Source: an uncultured Bacteroidota bacterium (GTDB lineage Bacteria > Bacteroidota > Bacteroidia > Flavobacteriales > Flavobacteriaceae). From it: a DNA stretch of 64,000 nucleotides. Positions 1-8,648 of the stretch are shown here, piece after piece (positions within the stretch are counted from its first letter, which is position 1; each line of letters starts with the position of its first letter). Position numbers and translations under genes: made by a program. The stretch spans positions 1 to 64,000 of the forward strand of contig CACNGE010000001.1 in NCBI GenBank assembly GCA_902619855.1, read 5' to 3'. The notes below the pieces were generated by a model, which saw only the letters and a list, made by a program, of their open reading frames with translations, ran no database searches and was not told where the DNA came from.

Positions 1-1102
1 CAACATGAGCGATCGCCTTGCCAATCTACAACAAGCTGTTGATCGGATTGATGATGAGATAGGCAGAGTTCTTCATTGCGCATCAGTTTATGAAGTACCT
101 GCTGTGGGCTTTTCGGGAGCTCATTTCCTAAATACTTGTTTGGTGGCATTGTCATCTAAAACACCTGATTTGATTTTGGAAAATCTTCAAGCGATCGAAA
201 GGGCATTGGGTCGCGAGCAGGCTTCAGATGGCCTGTACCACGATCGCCCCATTGATCTCGACTTGATCATGGTTGATGACCAAGTCATAAACACAAGCAC
301 ACTGACTGTACCACACCCACGATTACATGAGCGAAGATTTGTACTGCAGCCTCTTTTTGAGATCGCTCCTGAAAAAGGGGTGCCAAATCACGATCAAACT
401 ATTGCGCAGTTGTTCAAGAAATGTGATGATTTTACCAAACTGTCTCTTTTGGGAGGAGTGATAGAGCGACCAGCCATTCATTTTTTACGTCAATTTAATC
501 GGATTTGTGTGGAGGGAACCATTGGTTGTGGGAAAACAAGTTTGGCAAAGCGAATAGCCGAGGATATTCATGCAAAACTGTTCTTAGAGCGATTTGCCGA
601 AAACCCCTTTCTACCCAAATTTTATGACAATGCCGAGCGTTATGCATTTTCCTTAGAAATGTCGTTTTTAGCCGATCGATTTAAACAGCAACACGAACTT
701 TCAGAACAGCCCAATTTATTTGATCAAGGGGTTGTGTCGGATTATGAAGTACACAAGTCTCTGATTTTTGCTCAGTTTACGCTACAACCTGATGAGTTTT
801 CACTCTATCGAACGATATTTTACAATATGATGCGCGACATACAACAACCAGATTTGTATATCCTACTCAAGCAAACAACGCCTAGATTATTGTCAAACAT
901 CAAAAATAGAGGACGTAGCTATGAGCGTTCCATTGATGCTGATTATTTGAACAAAGTGCGTCAGGGTTACCAAGACTTTAAGCGTTCGCATCCAGATTGG
1001 AACATCGTAGAAATAGATTTGAGTGAACTCGATTTTGTATCAAATGATAGAGATTATCATTTGATTATCGATCGACTCAAGGCTGCTTTGACTGTGAACT
1101 AA
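1..1102 (+). CDS. folK: HPPK (FolK) fused to deoxynucleoside kinase, 5' end truncated by window edge
   Basis: N-terminal HPPK motifs (SDRLANLQQAV, RPIDLDLI, PHPRLHERRFVLQPL), then a dNK P-loop domain (CVEGTIGCGKTSLAKRI). Frame is open to the window start (..N-M-SDRL), so the true start lies upstream. Confidence 0.9.
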   Translation, partial: NMSDRLANLQQAVDRIDDEIGRVLHCASVYEVPAVGFSGAHFLNTCLVALSSKTPDLILENLQAIERALGREQASDGLYHDRPIDLDLIMVDDQVINTSTLTVPHPRLHERRFVLQPLFEIAPEKGVPNHDQTIAQLFKKCDDFTKLSLLGGVIERPAIHFLRQFNRICVEGTIGCGKTSLAKRIAEDIHAKLFLERFAENPFLPKFYDNAERYAFSLEMSFLADRFKQQHELSEQPNLFDQGVVSDYEVHKSLIFAQFTLQPDEFSLYRTIFYNMMRDIQQPDLYILLKQTTPRLLSNIKNRGRSYERSIDADYLNKVRQGYQDFKRSHPDWNIVEIDLSELDFVSNDRDYHLIIDRLKAALTVN

Positions 1103-1613
1103 ACAACTCCCACACAACCAGTCCAACACTTACTGAAACATTGAGCGAATGCTTGGTTCCCTCTTGTGGGATTTCTAGCACTTCATTGGCAGCACTAACA
1201 ATTTCTTGTGAAACACCCTTTAACTCATGTCCAAATACCAAAGCATAGGTGGTGTTGGGTTTGGGTGTGAAGTCTGACAAACTTGTGGAGCCTTCTGCTT
1301 GCTCGATTGCCAAAACAACAACCCCTTTCGATTTGAGCTGATCAACAGCATCAGAGGTATTTTTGCAGTACTGCCATTGCACACTTTCAGTAGCACCCAA
1401 AGCAGTTTTACGAATGTCTTTGTGAGGGGGGGTAGCTGTGATTCCACAGAGTATGATTTCTTGTATGCGGAAAGCGTCAGAAGTTCGAAAAATTGAACCT
1501 ACATTATGGGAGCTCCTCACATTGTCCAACACCAAGATTATAGGGTTTTTTTTGGCGTTTTTAAATTCATCCACATCCAATCGATTGAGTTCTGCATTTT
1601 TGAGTTTGCGCAT
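1077..1613 (-). CDS. TrmH/SpoU-family RNA methyltransferase
   Basis: LDNVRSSHNVGSIFRTSDAF, FGHELKGVS and IPQEGTKHSLNVSVSVGLVVWE SPOUT motifs. ATG at 1613 preferred over the ORF-track start at 1673. Confidence 0.9.
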   Translation of the reverse strand: MRKLKNAELNRLDVDEFKNAKKNPIILVLDNVRSSHNVGSIFRTSDAFRIQEIILCGITATPPHKDIRKTALGATESVQWQYCKNTSDAVDQLKSKGVVVLAIEQAEGSTSLSDFTPKPNTTYALVFGHELKGVSQEIVSAANEVLEIPQEGTKHSLNVSVSVGLVVWELFSSQSKQP

Positions 1614-1688
1614 GATCCAAAAATACAACTTGATTGGCAAACCATTTTCCAAAGCAAATAAGTATTTTAGCAAGACAACTCAGAATAT

Positions 1689-4289
1689 TTGACAGCAAAA
1701 CCATCATCTAAGGAAACGCCATTGATGAAGCAGTACAATGAGATTAAGGTGAAATACCCAGATGCTCTATTGTTGTTTCGGGTAGGTGATTTTTACGAAA
1801 CTTTTGGTGATGATGCTGTTCGCACTGCAGATATTTTGGGCATTGTGCTCACCAAACGAGGGGCTGGTAGTGCAAGCGAAACAGAATTGGCTGGGTTTCC
1901 ACATCATGCATTAGAAACCTATCTCCCAAAATTGGTTCGGGCAGGTGAGAGAGTAGCGATTTGCGATCAGTTGGAAGACCCAAAATCAACAAAAAAATTG
2001 GTCAAAAGGGGGGTAACTGAACTTATCACACCTGGAATTACTTTGTTTGATGGGGTTCTGGACGAAAAGTCAAACAACTTTGTAGCTGCTTTACACATCA
2101 ATAATCAAATACATGGATTGTCTTTTCTCGATATTTCGACAGGTGAGTTCCAACTCACGCAAGGAAGTCAAACGGAAATATCGATCCTGATTCAGCAGTT
2201 GGCTGTCAAAGAAGTATTGGTTGCCAAACCAATTAAGAAGCAGATTGTAGAGAGTTATGGTGCAGGATTTCCAGCATATTATCTTGAGGATTGGGTGTTT
2301 CAAGAAAATTATGCGATAGAGCGTTTGCAGGGTCAATTTGGCGTTGCATCACTCAAGGGTTTTGGAATTGCTGATCTTCATGCTGGTATCATTGCTGCAG
2401 GGGTGATTTTGTATTATCTCAACGAAACTGAGCATGCGCAGTTGGATCACATCACTCACATTCATCGCCTCGATTGCGAGGTGCAAATGTGGATGGACCC
2501 ATTCACCATTCGGAATTTGGAATTGATTTATCCTAATGCACCACAGGCAACCACTCTTTTGCAGGTGATGGATCATACAAAAACTCCCATGGGTGGGAGA
2601 ATGCTAAAGCGATGGTTGGTTGCTCCACTCACCGATTTGAAAGCCATTGAAAAGAGATTGAGTATTGTAACTGATTTTTACCAACACTCAAATCGAAAAC
2701 AGCGCATGAAAGAACTGCTTCAATCTTTCGGAGATTTGGAGCGTTTAATGGCAAAAGTAGCCACAGGTAGAATTAGCCCTAGAGCAATCAATCAACTCAA
2801 AAACACCTTGCTGCTCATTCCAAAAGTAACAGAAATCACCTCAAAAAGCGACCAAGAAGCTTTGCACTCTTTAGTAGAGGGATTGGATTCTTGTTCTGCT
2901 TGTTGTCAATGGATTACAGACCGATTGTCTGAAGACGCCCCTACCCAATTGGGTAAAGGTGACACCATCGCTTCAGGATATTCTGATGAGCTAGACGACT
3001 ATCGCTCGATTGCTCGTGATGGGAAAAAAATTCTGGATGAGATGCTGGAAAGAGAAACTGAAAAAACAGGGATCAGTTCTCTCAAAATATCATTCAACAA
3101 TGTTTTTGGCTATTATATCGAGGTGCGAAACACGCACAAAGACAAAGTGCCAGAAACATGGATTCGAAAGCAGACACTGGTCAATGCTGAGCGATATATA
3201 ACAGAAGAGCTCAAGGTCTATGAAACAAAAATCATAGGAGCAGAAGACCAGATTGCTCAACTCGAACAACATTTGTTTCAAGAGCTTGTGAAGGGATTGA
3301 TCCCCTATATTGAAACTATTCAAAACAACGCACGCATATTGGCAGAGCTTGACTGTTTGTGTGGGTTTGCAAGTTTGGCAAAGGCAAGAAATTATCATTG
3401 TCCAACCTTGAATGATGGTGACTCGTTGACAATTGTACAAGGTCGTCACCCAGTGATAGAATATCAAATGGCCCCAGAAGAATCGTATATCCCCAACGAC
3501 CTTGAGCTCAACAAAAATAATCAGCAGATTATTATGATTACAGGTCCCAATATGTCAGGGAAATCGGCAGTGTTAAGACAAACAGCGCTAATCGTACTCA
3601 TGGCTCAAGTAGGGAGCTACATTCCTGCAGATCGGGCTGAAATTGGAGTTGTTGACAAGCTGTTTACTCGTGTAGGTGCAAGTGATAATATCTCCCTGGG
3701 GGAGTCCACTTTTATGGTTGAGATGAACGAAACAGCTGCAATTGTCAATAATCTGTCTGCACGTAGTTTGGTTCTGCTCGATGAGATTGGGCGTGGCACG
3801 AGCACTTATGATGGTATATCAATTGCCTGGGCGATTGCCACCTATTTGCACGAACATCCTCATCATCCCAAGACCTTATTTGCAACGCACTATCATGAGC
3901 TCAATGAAATGACAGAGCAATATGAACGAATACAGAACTATACTGTTTCTGTAAAAGAGCTAAAGGATGATGTGTTGTTTTTACGCAAATTAGTTCCTGG
4001 TGGCAGTGCGCATAGCTTTGGTATTCATGTGGCTAAGATGGCCGGGATGCCTCAGTTTATCTTGCAACAATCCAAACAACTATTGGAAAAGTTAGAAGCA
4101 AGTCGTGGTACAAAAGAGAAGAAAAAAGATGACGAAATGCAATTGAATTTTTTTCAAATGGATGACCCACTTCTTGAAGAAATTCGAGATCAAATAATGG
4201 ATTTGGATATTGATCATTTGACCCCTATGGATGCTTTGATGCAGCTCAACAGTTTGCGTAAGAAGTTGGGAAAGAAAAAGGACTTGTAG
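1689..4289 (+). CDS. mutS: DNA mismatch repair protein MutS
   Basis: ETPLMKQYNEIKVKYPDALLLFRVGDFYETFGDDA, Walker A GPNMSGKSAVLRQ, DEIGRGTSTYDG. Apparent TTG start. Confidence 0.97.
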   Translation: MTAKPSSKETPLMKQYNEIKVKYPDALLLFRVGDFYETFGDDAVRTADILGIVLTKRGAGSASETELAGFPHHALETYLPKLVRAGERVAICDQLEDPKSTKKLVKRGVTELITPGITLFDGVLDEKSNNFVAALHINNQIHGLSFLDISTGEFQLTQGSQTEISILIQQLAVKEVLVAKPIKKQIVESYGAGFPAYYLEDWVFQENYAIERLQGQFGVASLKGFGIADLHAGIIAAGVILYYLNETEHAQLDHITHIHRLDCEVQMWMDPFTIRNLELIYPNAPQATTLLQVMDHTKTPMGGRMLKRWLVAPLTDLKAIEKRLSIVTDFYQHSNRKQRMKELLQSFGDLERLMAKVATGRISPRAINQLKNTLLLIPKVTEITSKSDQEALHSLVEGLDSCSACCQWITDRLSEDAPTQLGKGDTIASGYSDELDDYRSIARDGKKILDEMLERETEKTGISSLKISFNNVFGYYIEVRNTHKDKVPETWIRKQTLVNAERYITEELKVYETKIIGAEDQIAQLEQHLFQELVKGLIPYIETIQNNARILAELDCLCGFASLAKARNYHCPTLNDGDSLTIVQGRHPVIEYQMAPEESYIPNDLELNKNNQQIIMITGPNMSGKSAVLRQTALIVLMAQVGSYIPADRAEIGVVDKLFTRVGASDNISLGESTFMVEMNETAAIVNNLSARSLVLLDEIGRGTSTYDGISIAWAIATYLHEHPHHPKTLFATHYHELNEMTEQYERIQNYTVSVKELKDDVLFLRKLVPGGSAHSFGIHVAKMAGMPQFILQQSKQLLEKLEASRGTKEKKKDDEMQLNFFQMDDPLLEEIRDQIMDLDIDHLTPMDALMQLNSLRKKLGKKKDL

Positions 4290-4307
4290 TTTTTAGGAAA
4301 ATTGCCT

Positions 4308-4315
4308 TACATTTG
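4308..4315 (+). promoter_or_regulatory. Bacteroidota -7 element TACATTTG upstream of tRNA-Gly
   Basis: TAnnTTTG motif 10 bp before the tRNA 5' end. Confidence 0.55.
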
Positions 4316-4325
4316 CGTTCCAAAT

Positions 4326-4397
4326 GCGAAAGTAGCTCAGGGGTAGAGCATCACCTTGCCAAGGTGAGGGTCGCGGGTTCAAATCCCGTCTTTCGCT
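4326..4397 (+). tRNA. tRNA-Gly (GCC)
   Basis: GCGAAAG/CTTTCGC acceptor stem, TAGCTCAGGGGTAGAGC D-arm, CACCT-TGCCA-AGGTG anticodon arm, GGTTCAAATCC T-arm. Confidence 0.96.
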
Positions 4398-4410
4398 CTT
4401 TTTAGTCCAA

Positions 4411-4496
4411 GCTGAAGTGGTGGAATTGGTAGACACGTTGGACTTAAAATCCAATGAACAGTAATGTTCGTGCGGGTTCAAGTCCCGCCTTCAGTA
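4411..4496 (+). tRNA. tRNA-Leu (TAA)
   Basis: Class II tRNA: GCTGAAG/CTTCAGT acceptor, anticodon stem TTGGA-CTTAAAA-TCCAA, variable arm, GCGGGTTCAAGTCCCGC T-arm. Confidence 0.95.
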
Positions 4497-4502
4497 CGAT
4501 TT

Positions 4503-4543
4503 TATTCCCAAGAATAATTTTTTATACTTGGGAATATTTTTTT
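4503..4543 (+). terminator. Rho-independent terminator after tRNA-Leu
   Basis: TTCCCAAG-aataattttttata-CTTGGGAA hairpin followed by a T run. Confidence 0.7.
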
Positions 4544-4600
4544 AATATGCATTTGATTCTAAAGAATTAAATCTAAGTTAATCTCTATAAAAATTGTAAT

Positions 4601-4630
4601 GATAGTTTCGAAAATAGCTAAATTGGGTAC
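4601..4630. repeat. R0: partial copy of the tRNA-chimera-like repeat
   Basis: gatagtttcgaaaatagctaaattgggtac, compared with gattgtttcgaaaatagctcaattgggtgtac in R1. Confidence 0.7.
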
Positions 4631-4649
4631 TGAAACAAATTAAATAAAT

Positions 4650-5045
4650 TTGGATATGTTGATGAACATAAAATATTTTTATTTTTTAGTTTTTGTAGTT
4701 ACATTTTTATCATTCGGTTTGGTTCAAGATTACATCAGACCAAACTATGATGGAGGAAATGACGTTATAATTTATTTTCTTGGAGTAATTCCCAACTTCC
4801 TTCCAGGTATTGGTCTTCCAAGTATGTTTTTTGTAACTATTCCAGATATTTTTAAACCTAATACATCTGTTTACAGAAATAGATTAAAGTTGTCAATAAT
4901 CGTTTCTATGATTGGTCTAATTGGAAATGAGTTTATAACTATTTACACTCCAGGAAGAGGAGTTTTTGATTGGAATGATGTATTATGGACAATTATTGGT
5001 GGAATAGTTTTTTATTTTCTACATAGAAGAATACAAAACTTATAA
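4650..5045 (+). CDS. Small multi-pass membrane protein, unknown function
   Basis: Intact 131-aa ORF with several hydrophobic segments. Confidence 0.6.
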   Translation: MDMLMNIKYFYFLVFVVTFLSFGLVQDYIRPNYDGGNDVIIYFLGVIPNFLPGIGLPSMFFVTIPDIFKPNTSVYRNRLKLSIIVSMIGLIGNEFITIYTPGRGVFDWNDVLWTIIGGIVFYFLHRRIQNL

Positions 5046-5147
5046 TATTAAATATTCGTTCGTCCTAACTTTAAAATCTTTGAATTTGATTATAAATAAA
5101 ACTATAAATTTTCATGTGAAAATGTTGATAAGAAACTCTTATGAATA

Positions 5148-5555
5148 ATGGCAAAGAAAACTTGGATAGAAAAAAGAGATTGTAATAAGTCATATAAAAT
5201 TAAAACGATTGATAAAAAATTCGCGGACATTCCAGAAGGAAGTAAAATGTTTATTGCTACACCCAGAATAATTGACGATTACATTAAGCATATACCTTAT
5301 GGAAAATCAACCGAATTGTCAACAATGCGAAATGATTTGGCAATTGAGTATCAAGCGGATAATACTTGCCCTGTAACCATAGGAATTTTTTTACGAATTG
5401 TTTCAGAAGCGTCATATGAGGAATTAAAATCAGGTAAAGGAATTGAAGAAGTTACACCTTTTTGGAGAATCGTAAATCCTAAGTCCAAATTAGCGAACAA
5501 ATTAGAATGCGGTGCTGAGTTTATCAATAAGCAAAGAGAGAGTGAGGTTATATAA
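5148..5555 (+). CDS. MGMT-like / alkyltransferase-like DNA-binding family protein (tentative)
   Basis: MAKKTWIEKRD... IPYGKSTELSTMRNDLA...CPVTIGIFLRIV...TPFWRIV resembles small stand-alone MGMT-domain proteins. By recall, not searched. Confidence 0.5.
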   Translation: MAKKTWIEKRDCNKSYKIKTIDKKFADIPEGSKMFIATPRIIDDYIKHIPYGKSTELSTMRNDLAIEYQADNTCPVTIGIFLRIVSEASYEELKSGKGIEEVTPFWRIVNPKSKLANKLECGAEFINKQRESEVI

Positions 5556-5601
5556 TTAATCTTTAAACAATAAATTACAAATGAAGAAAAAATTAATTAT
5601 C

Positions 5602-5700
5602 AAACTTTCTCAAAAAAGTCAGGGATTGTTTCGAAAATAGCTCAATTGGGTGTACGATTATATTCCGAAGAATAATTTTTTATTGTTAGGAATATTTTTA
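5602..5700. repeat. R1: tRNA-chimera-like repeat with terminator-like hairpin
   Basis: aaactttctcaaaaaagtcagggattgtttcgaaaatagctcaattgggtgtac followed by gattatattccgaagaataattttttattgttaggaatattttta. The second half matches the tRNA-Leu 3' flank. Confidence 0.85.
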
Positions 5701-5705
5701 ATGAA

Positions 5706-7727
5706 CTACAGCCTCTCAATAATCTTCTGCATCATAGACTTTAGCTTATCTATTTCAGATTGTTGCTCTGATAGAATACTCTGCTGTTCCTTGATCAAAA
5801 CATCTTGTTCTTTAAGCGCATTAATAAGAACAGGCACAAGCCCTTGATAGTTTACAGACTTAACTCCGTGACTTTCTGAAACAAGTTCAGGAAATACTTT
5901 CTCTATGTCTTGTGCAAGTAGACCTATCTTTTGTTTCTCACTCTCATCCTTTTTCATTGTATAGCTCTTACCGTCTATTTGTAGAAGTTTAGACAAAGTA
6001 GAACCAAGAGATACAATGTTTGCTTTAAGGCGTGCATCAGAATTTATGTTAAGATTCCCTGCAAGAGTTGCATCACCATTAAACTTAACTAAAAGTGCAT
6101 CACTTCTGTTATTGAAAGCTGTTCCATTCCCAATTACAAAAGCGGTATTGTCTAAACTAAATTCAGTGGCACTACTTGTTACAGTCGAGCCTGCTAAGTT
6201 ATATTGACCAACTGCTAAAGAACTACAATCACTTGCTGTTGTTCCCTCACCCATAGCTGTTGAATGATCTCCAATTGCGTCTGTGACAAAACCCATTGCA
6301 GTTGAATTGCTTCCGCTTGCTTCTGTATTAGCACCTATAGCTGTTGAATCATCCCCACTAGCTATTGTTCCTCTTCCCATAGCTGTAGAACTGCTTCCAC
6401 TTGCTAAATTATCATTACCAACAGCGAATGCATTTGAACCGCTTGCTGTAGTGTAATCAGCAACCTCAATACCCCCTGCTTCATTACTGTTATAACTAAA
6501 AGGCAGATTAGTAAGTCCGCTACCATCACCAACAAAAGATGAAGCAGTAACGCTTCCCGCTACAGTTGTTGTACCATCGAACAAAACTTTAAATGCATTT
6601 GACCTATTATTTGTATCAGTACCATTCCCAATCACCAAAGCAGTGTTAGTCGTTAAATATGTATCTGGATCAGCATTGTTGCTAACTGAATTATATTGTC
6701 CTAAAGCCACACTGTTAAAAGCATGTGAATTTGTTCCTTGTCCTATTGATAAGGAATGATTTCCAGAAGAAACAGTTTCTCTTCCGAGTGCAGCTGAAGA
6801 ATAACCAGTTGACTGAGTTGATAATCCCCCTGCAAAAGAATTTTCACCAATAGATTGAGTAGTGGTACCAATTGCTAAGGAAGCATTTCCAGTTGCCTGT
6901 GCGCCATTTCCAAGAGCAACACTTGTATCTCCTGAAGCAACAGATACATAACCTCCTGAAATCGAATGAGCGCCTGATGCTGTTGAATCAAGACCAACGG
7001 CAAAAGAGGATTGACCCGTAGCGCCTGTAGTTGTACTTGCAGAACTTTGATAACTTAAATCAACAGCAGTATTGCCAATATCTCCATGATTAGCAGCATT
7101 TGCAGAAGAAAGTCTTACTCCTACATTTCCAGCTTCTGTAACAAAGCTCAAAACACCTATCTCATTATTAGAATAGTTTTTATCATACTCAATTATTGAA
7201 ATTACACCCCATGATTTAATAGAGGTTCCTTCAGACAAAACCATTCCCTCAATCAAAGCTTTGTCTTCAGTTTCATTTGCTTTTCTAAATGTCGATTCGT
7301 CAGGGTTGCCATTTATTCCTGTAGAATAAACACTATAAATTTCAGCAACAGTATTTTCTGGAATAGTATAGGATTCGTCATACCACAAAACTTTAAAAGC
7401 TTTAACATTTGCTTTTAATGACCCAAGGTCATATAATAATGCTCCAGCAGAGAGGCTAGAACTAATTTTATGTCCTTCTGTTAGGATAATTTTTTCTAAA
7501 GACCACCATCCGCCAGAAACTCCATCATTAACCCCAACAGTTCCAGGTTGAGTTGTGCCATCAAAAGGATCCTCTTCAGTTCCTAATGGAAGAGTTTGAA
7601 GAATATACCCAGCCGGAACCGTATAAGTTGGGTTCTCTAAACTTATAACTTCAGAAATATTCATTGGTAACTTAGTATGCTGTGCAAACAGATTAATGCA
7701 AAATAAAATTAAAAATATTCTTTTCAT
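5706..7727 (-). CDS. Secreted YadA/Hep_Hag-type head-repeat protein with C-terminal peptidase S74 intramolecular chaperone domain
   Basis: Signal peptide; many SxAxGxxxxAxGxxS repeats; C-terminus SDARLKANI...IGLLAQDIEKVFPELV...VNYQGLVPVLINALKEQ plus coiled coil. Confidence 0.85.
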   Translation of the reverse strand: MKRIFLILFCINLFAQHTKLPMNISEVISLENPTYTVPAGYILQTLPLGTEEDPFDGTTQPGTVGVNDGVSGGWWSLEKIILTEGHKISSSLSAGALLYDLGSLKANVKAFKVLWYDESYTIPENTVAEIYSVYSTGINGNPDESTFRKANETEDKALIEGMVLSEGTSIKSWGVISIIEYDKNYSNNEIGVLSFVTEAGNVGVRLSSANAANHGDIGNTAVDLSYQSSASTTTGATGQSSFAVGLDSTASGAHSISGGYVSVASGDTSVALGNGAQATGNASLAIGTTTQSIGENSFAGGLSTQSTGYSSAALGRETVSSGNHSLSIGQGTNSHAFNSVALGQYNSVSNNADPDTYLTTNTALVIGNGTDTNNRSNAFKVLFDGTTTVAGSVTASSFVGDGSGLTNLPFSYNSNEAGGIEVADYTTASGSNAFAVGNDNLASGSSSTAMGRGTIASGDDSTAIGANTEASGSNSTAMGFVTDAIGDHSTAMGEGTTASDCSSLAVGQYNLAGSTVTSSATEFSLDNTAFVIGNGTAFNNRSDALLVKFNGDATLAGNLNINSDARLKANIVSLGSTLSKLLQIDGKSYTMKKDESEKQKIGLLAQDIEKVFPELVSESHGVKSVNYQGLVPVLINALKEQDVLIKEQQSILSEQQSEIDKLKSMMQKIIERL

Positions 7728-8431
7728 CGTTTGATAATTTTAAATGATTTTGTGTTGTTTTTGTCTGTAGTGACTTTTAATATGAATGTTCCTACACCCA
7801 TTTCACTCATATCTATTTGTTTTTGATTTGTGGCTTTTACTTTTCTACCTCTTAGGTCAAAAAGCTCCGCTTGCAAAACGTTTTCTCCTTGTATGTAGAT
7901 TCTATTGGCTGTTGGGTTAGGATATACTGAGATACCGCTGTTGGCTTGTAATATATTTTCTACTGTAAGACTAGCTCCAGAAGCACTAGCTGTTACAGCT
8001 TTAAAGGATACGGATTCTGTAAATGTATAACTGACAGTATTATTAGCTTGATCAAGATTACCTACATATGTAGTCCAGCTGTCATCATCTGCTTGAAGCT
8101 CCATGACCAGATCCCCTTCATTAATTCCGTTAAGTTCCTCATCGAGATAAGAAAAAGTAAGGGTTCCTGTAAACCCAGAAAGTAAAGCAGATGTGTTGTA
8201 AACTCGTAAAACAGAATTATTACCTCCAGCTGTAGCAGCAGTGATGGAACGGGACACGTCGTTAGCTCCGCTTATAACATAAGTATCAGCAGGAGCAATT
8301 TCTAATCCATCAAGATTTATGGAACTACCAGATGCAACTGAAACCGATGCACCTGAATTTACAGTTAATATTTGACTAAACAGAAACGGACAAGCCAAAA
8401 GTCCAAACAAATAGATTACATGTGTTTTCAT
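7724..8431 (-). CDS. Secreted protein with T9SS type A C-terminal sorting domain
   Basis: Signal peptide; C-terminus GISVYPNPTANRIYI...LFDLRGRKV...MSEMGVGTFILKVTT. Stop and start overlap (ATGA) with the downstream S74 gene. Confidence 0.8.
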   Translation of the reverse strand: MKTHVIYLFGLLACPFLFSQILTVNSGASVSVASGSSINLDGLEIAPADTYVISGANDVSRSITAATAGGNNSVLRVYNTSALLSGFTGTLTFSYLDEELNGINEGDLVMELQADDDSWTTYVGNLDQANNTVSYTFTESVSFKAVTASASGASLTVENILQANSGISVYPNPTANRIYIQGENVLQAELFDLRGRKVKATNQKQIDMSEMGVGTFILKVTTDKNNTKSFKIIKR

Positions 8432-8494
8432 GAATTAAAAGTAAAAAAAAAAAACGAGCCCGAAAATCAATTATTAACCCCAATACTAATCAGA

Positions 8495-8588
8495 AAACTT
8501 TCTCAAAAAAGTCAGCTTTTGTTTCGAAAATAGCTCAATTGGGTGTACAACTTTATTCCCAGGAATATTTTTTTGGGAATATTTTTTT
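8495..8588. repeat. R2: tRNA-chimera-like repeat with terminator-like hairpin
   Basis: aaactttctcaaaaaagtcagcttttgtttcgaaaatagctcaattgggtgtac matches R1 at 51 of 54 bases, then TATTCCCA...TGGGAATA hairpin and T run. Confidence 0.85.
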
Positions 8589-8648
8589 GCTCACACAAAA
8601 TATAAATCCCATTCATATTTAAACACAGGGTTTTCATAAATTGCGGGG

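Noticed and set aside
3090-3467. 125-aa minus-strand ORF inside mutS
   Set aside because: Shadow ORF antisense to a strongly conserved gene.
4293-4481. 62-aa minus-strand ORF over the tRNA-Gly/tRNA-Leu pair
   Set aside because: Antisense to two tRNAs; the protein-like string is a common tRNA artefact.
5650-5847. 65-aa plus-strand ORF over R1
   Set aside because: Antisense to the S74 gene and starts inside the repeat; no coding signal.
6200-7050. Periodic DNA pattern suggesting a tandem repeat or CRISPR-like array
   Set aside because: Explained by the degenerate SxAxG head repeats of the encoded fibre; no identical repeats or spacers.
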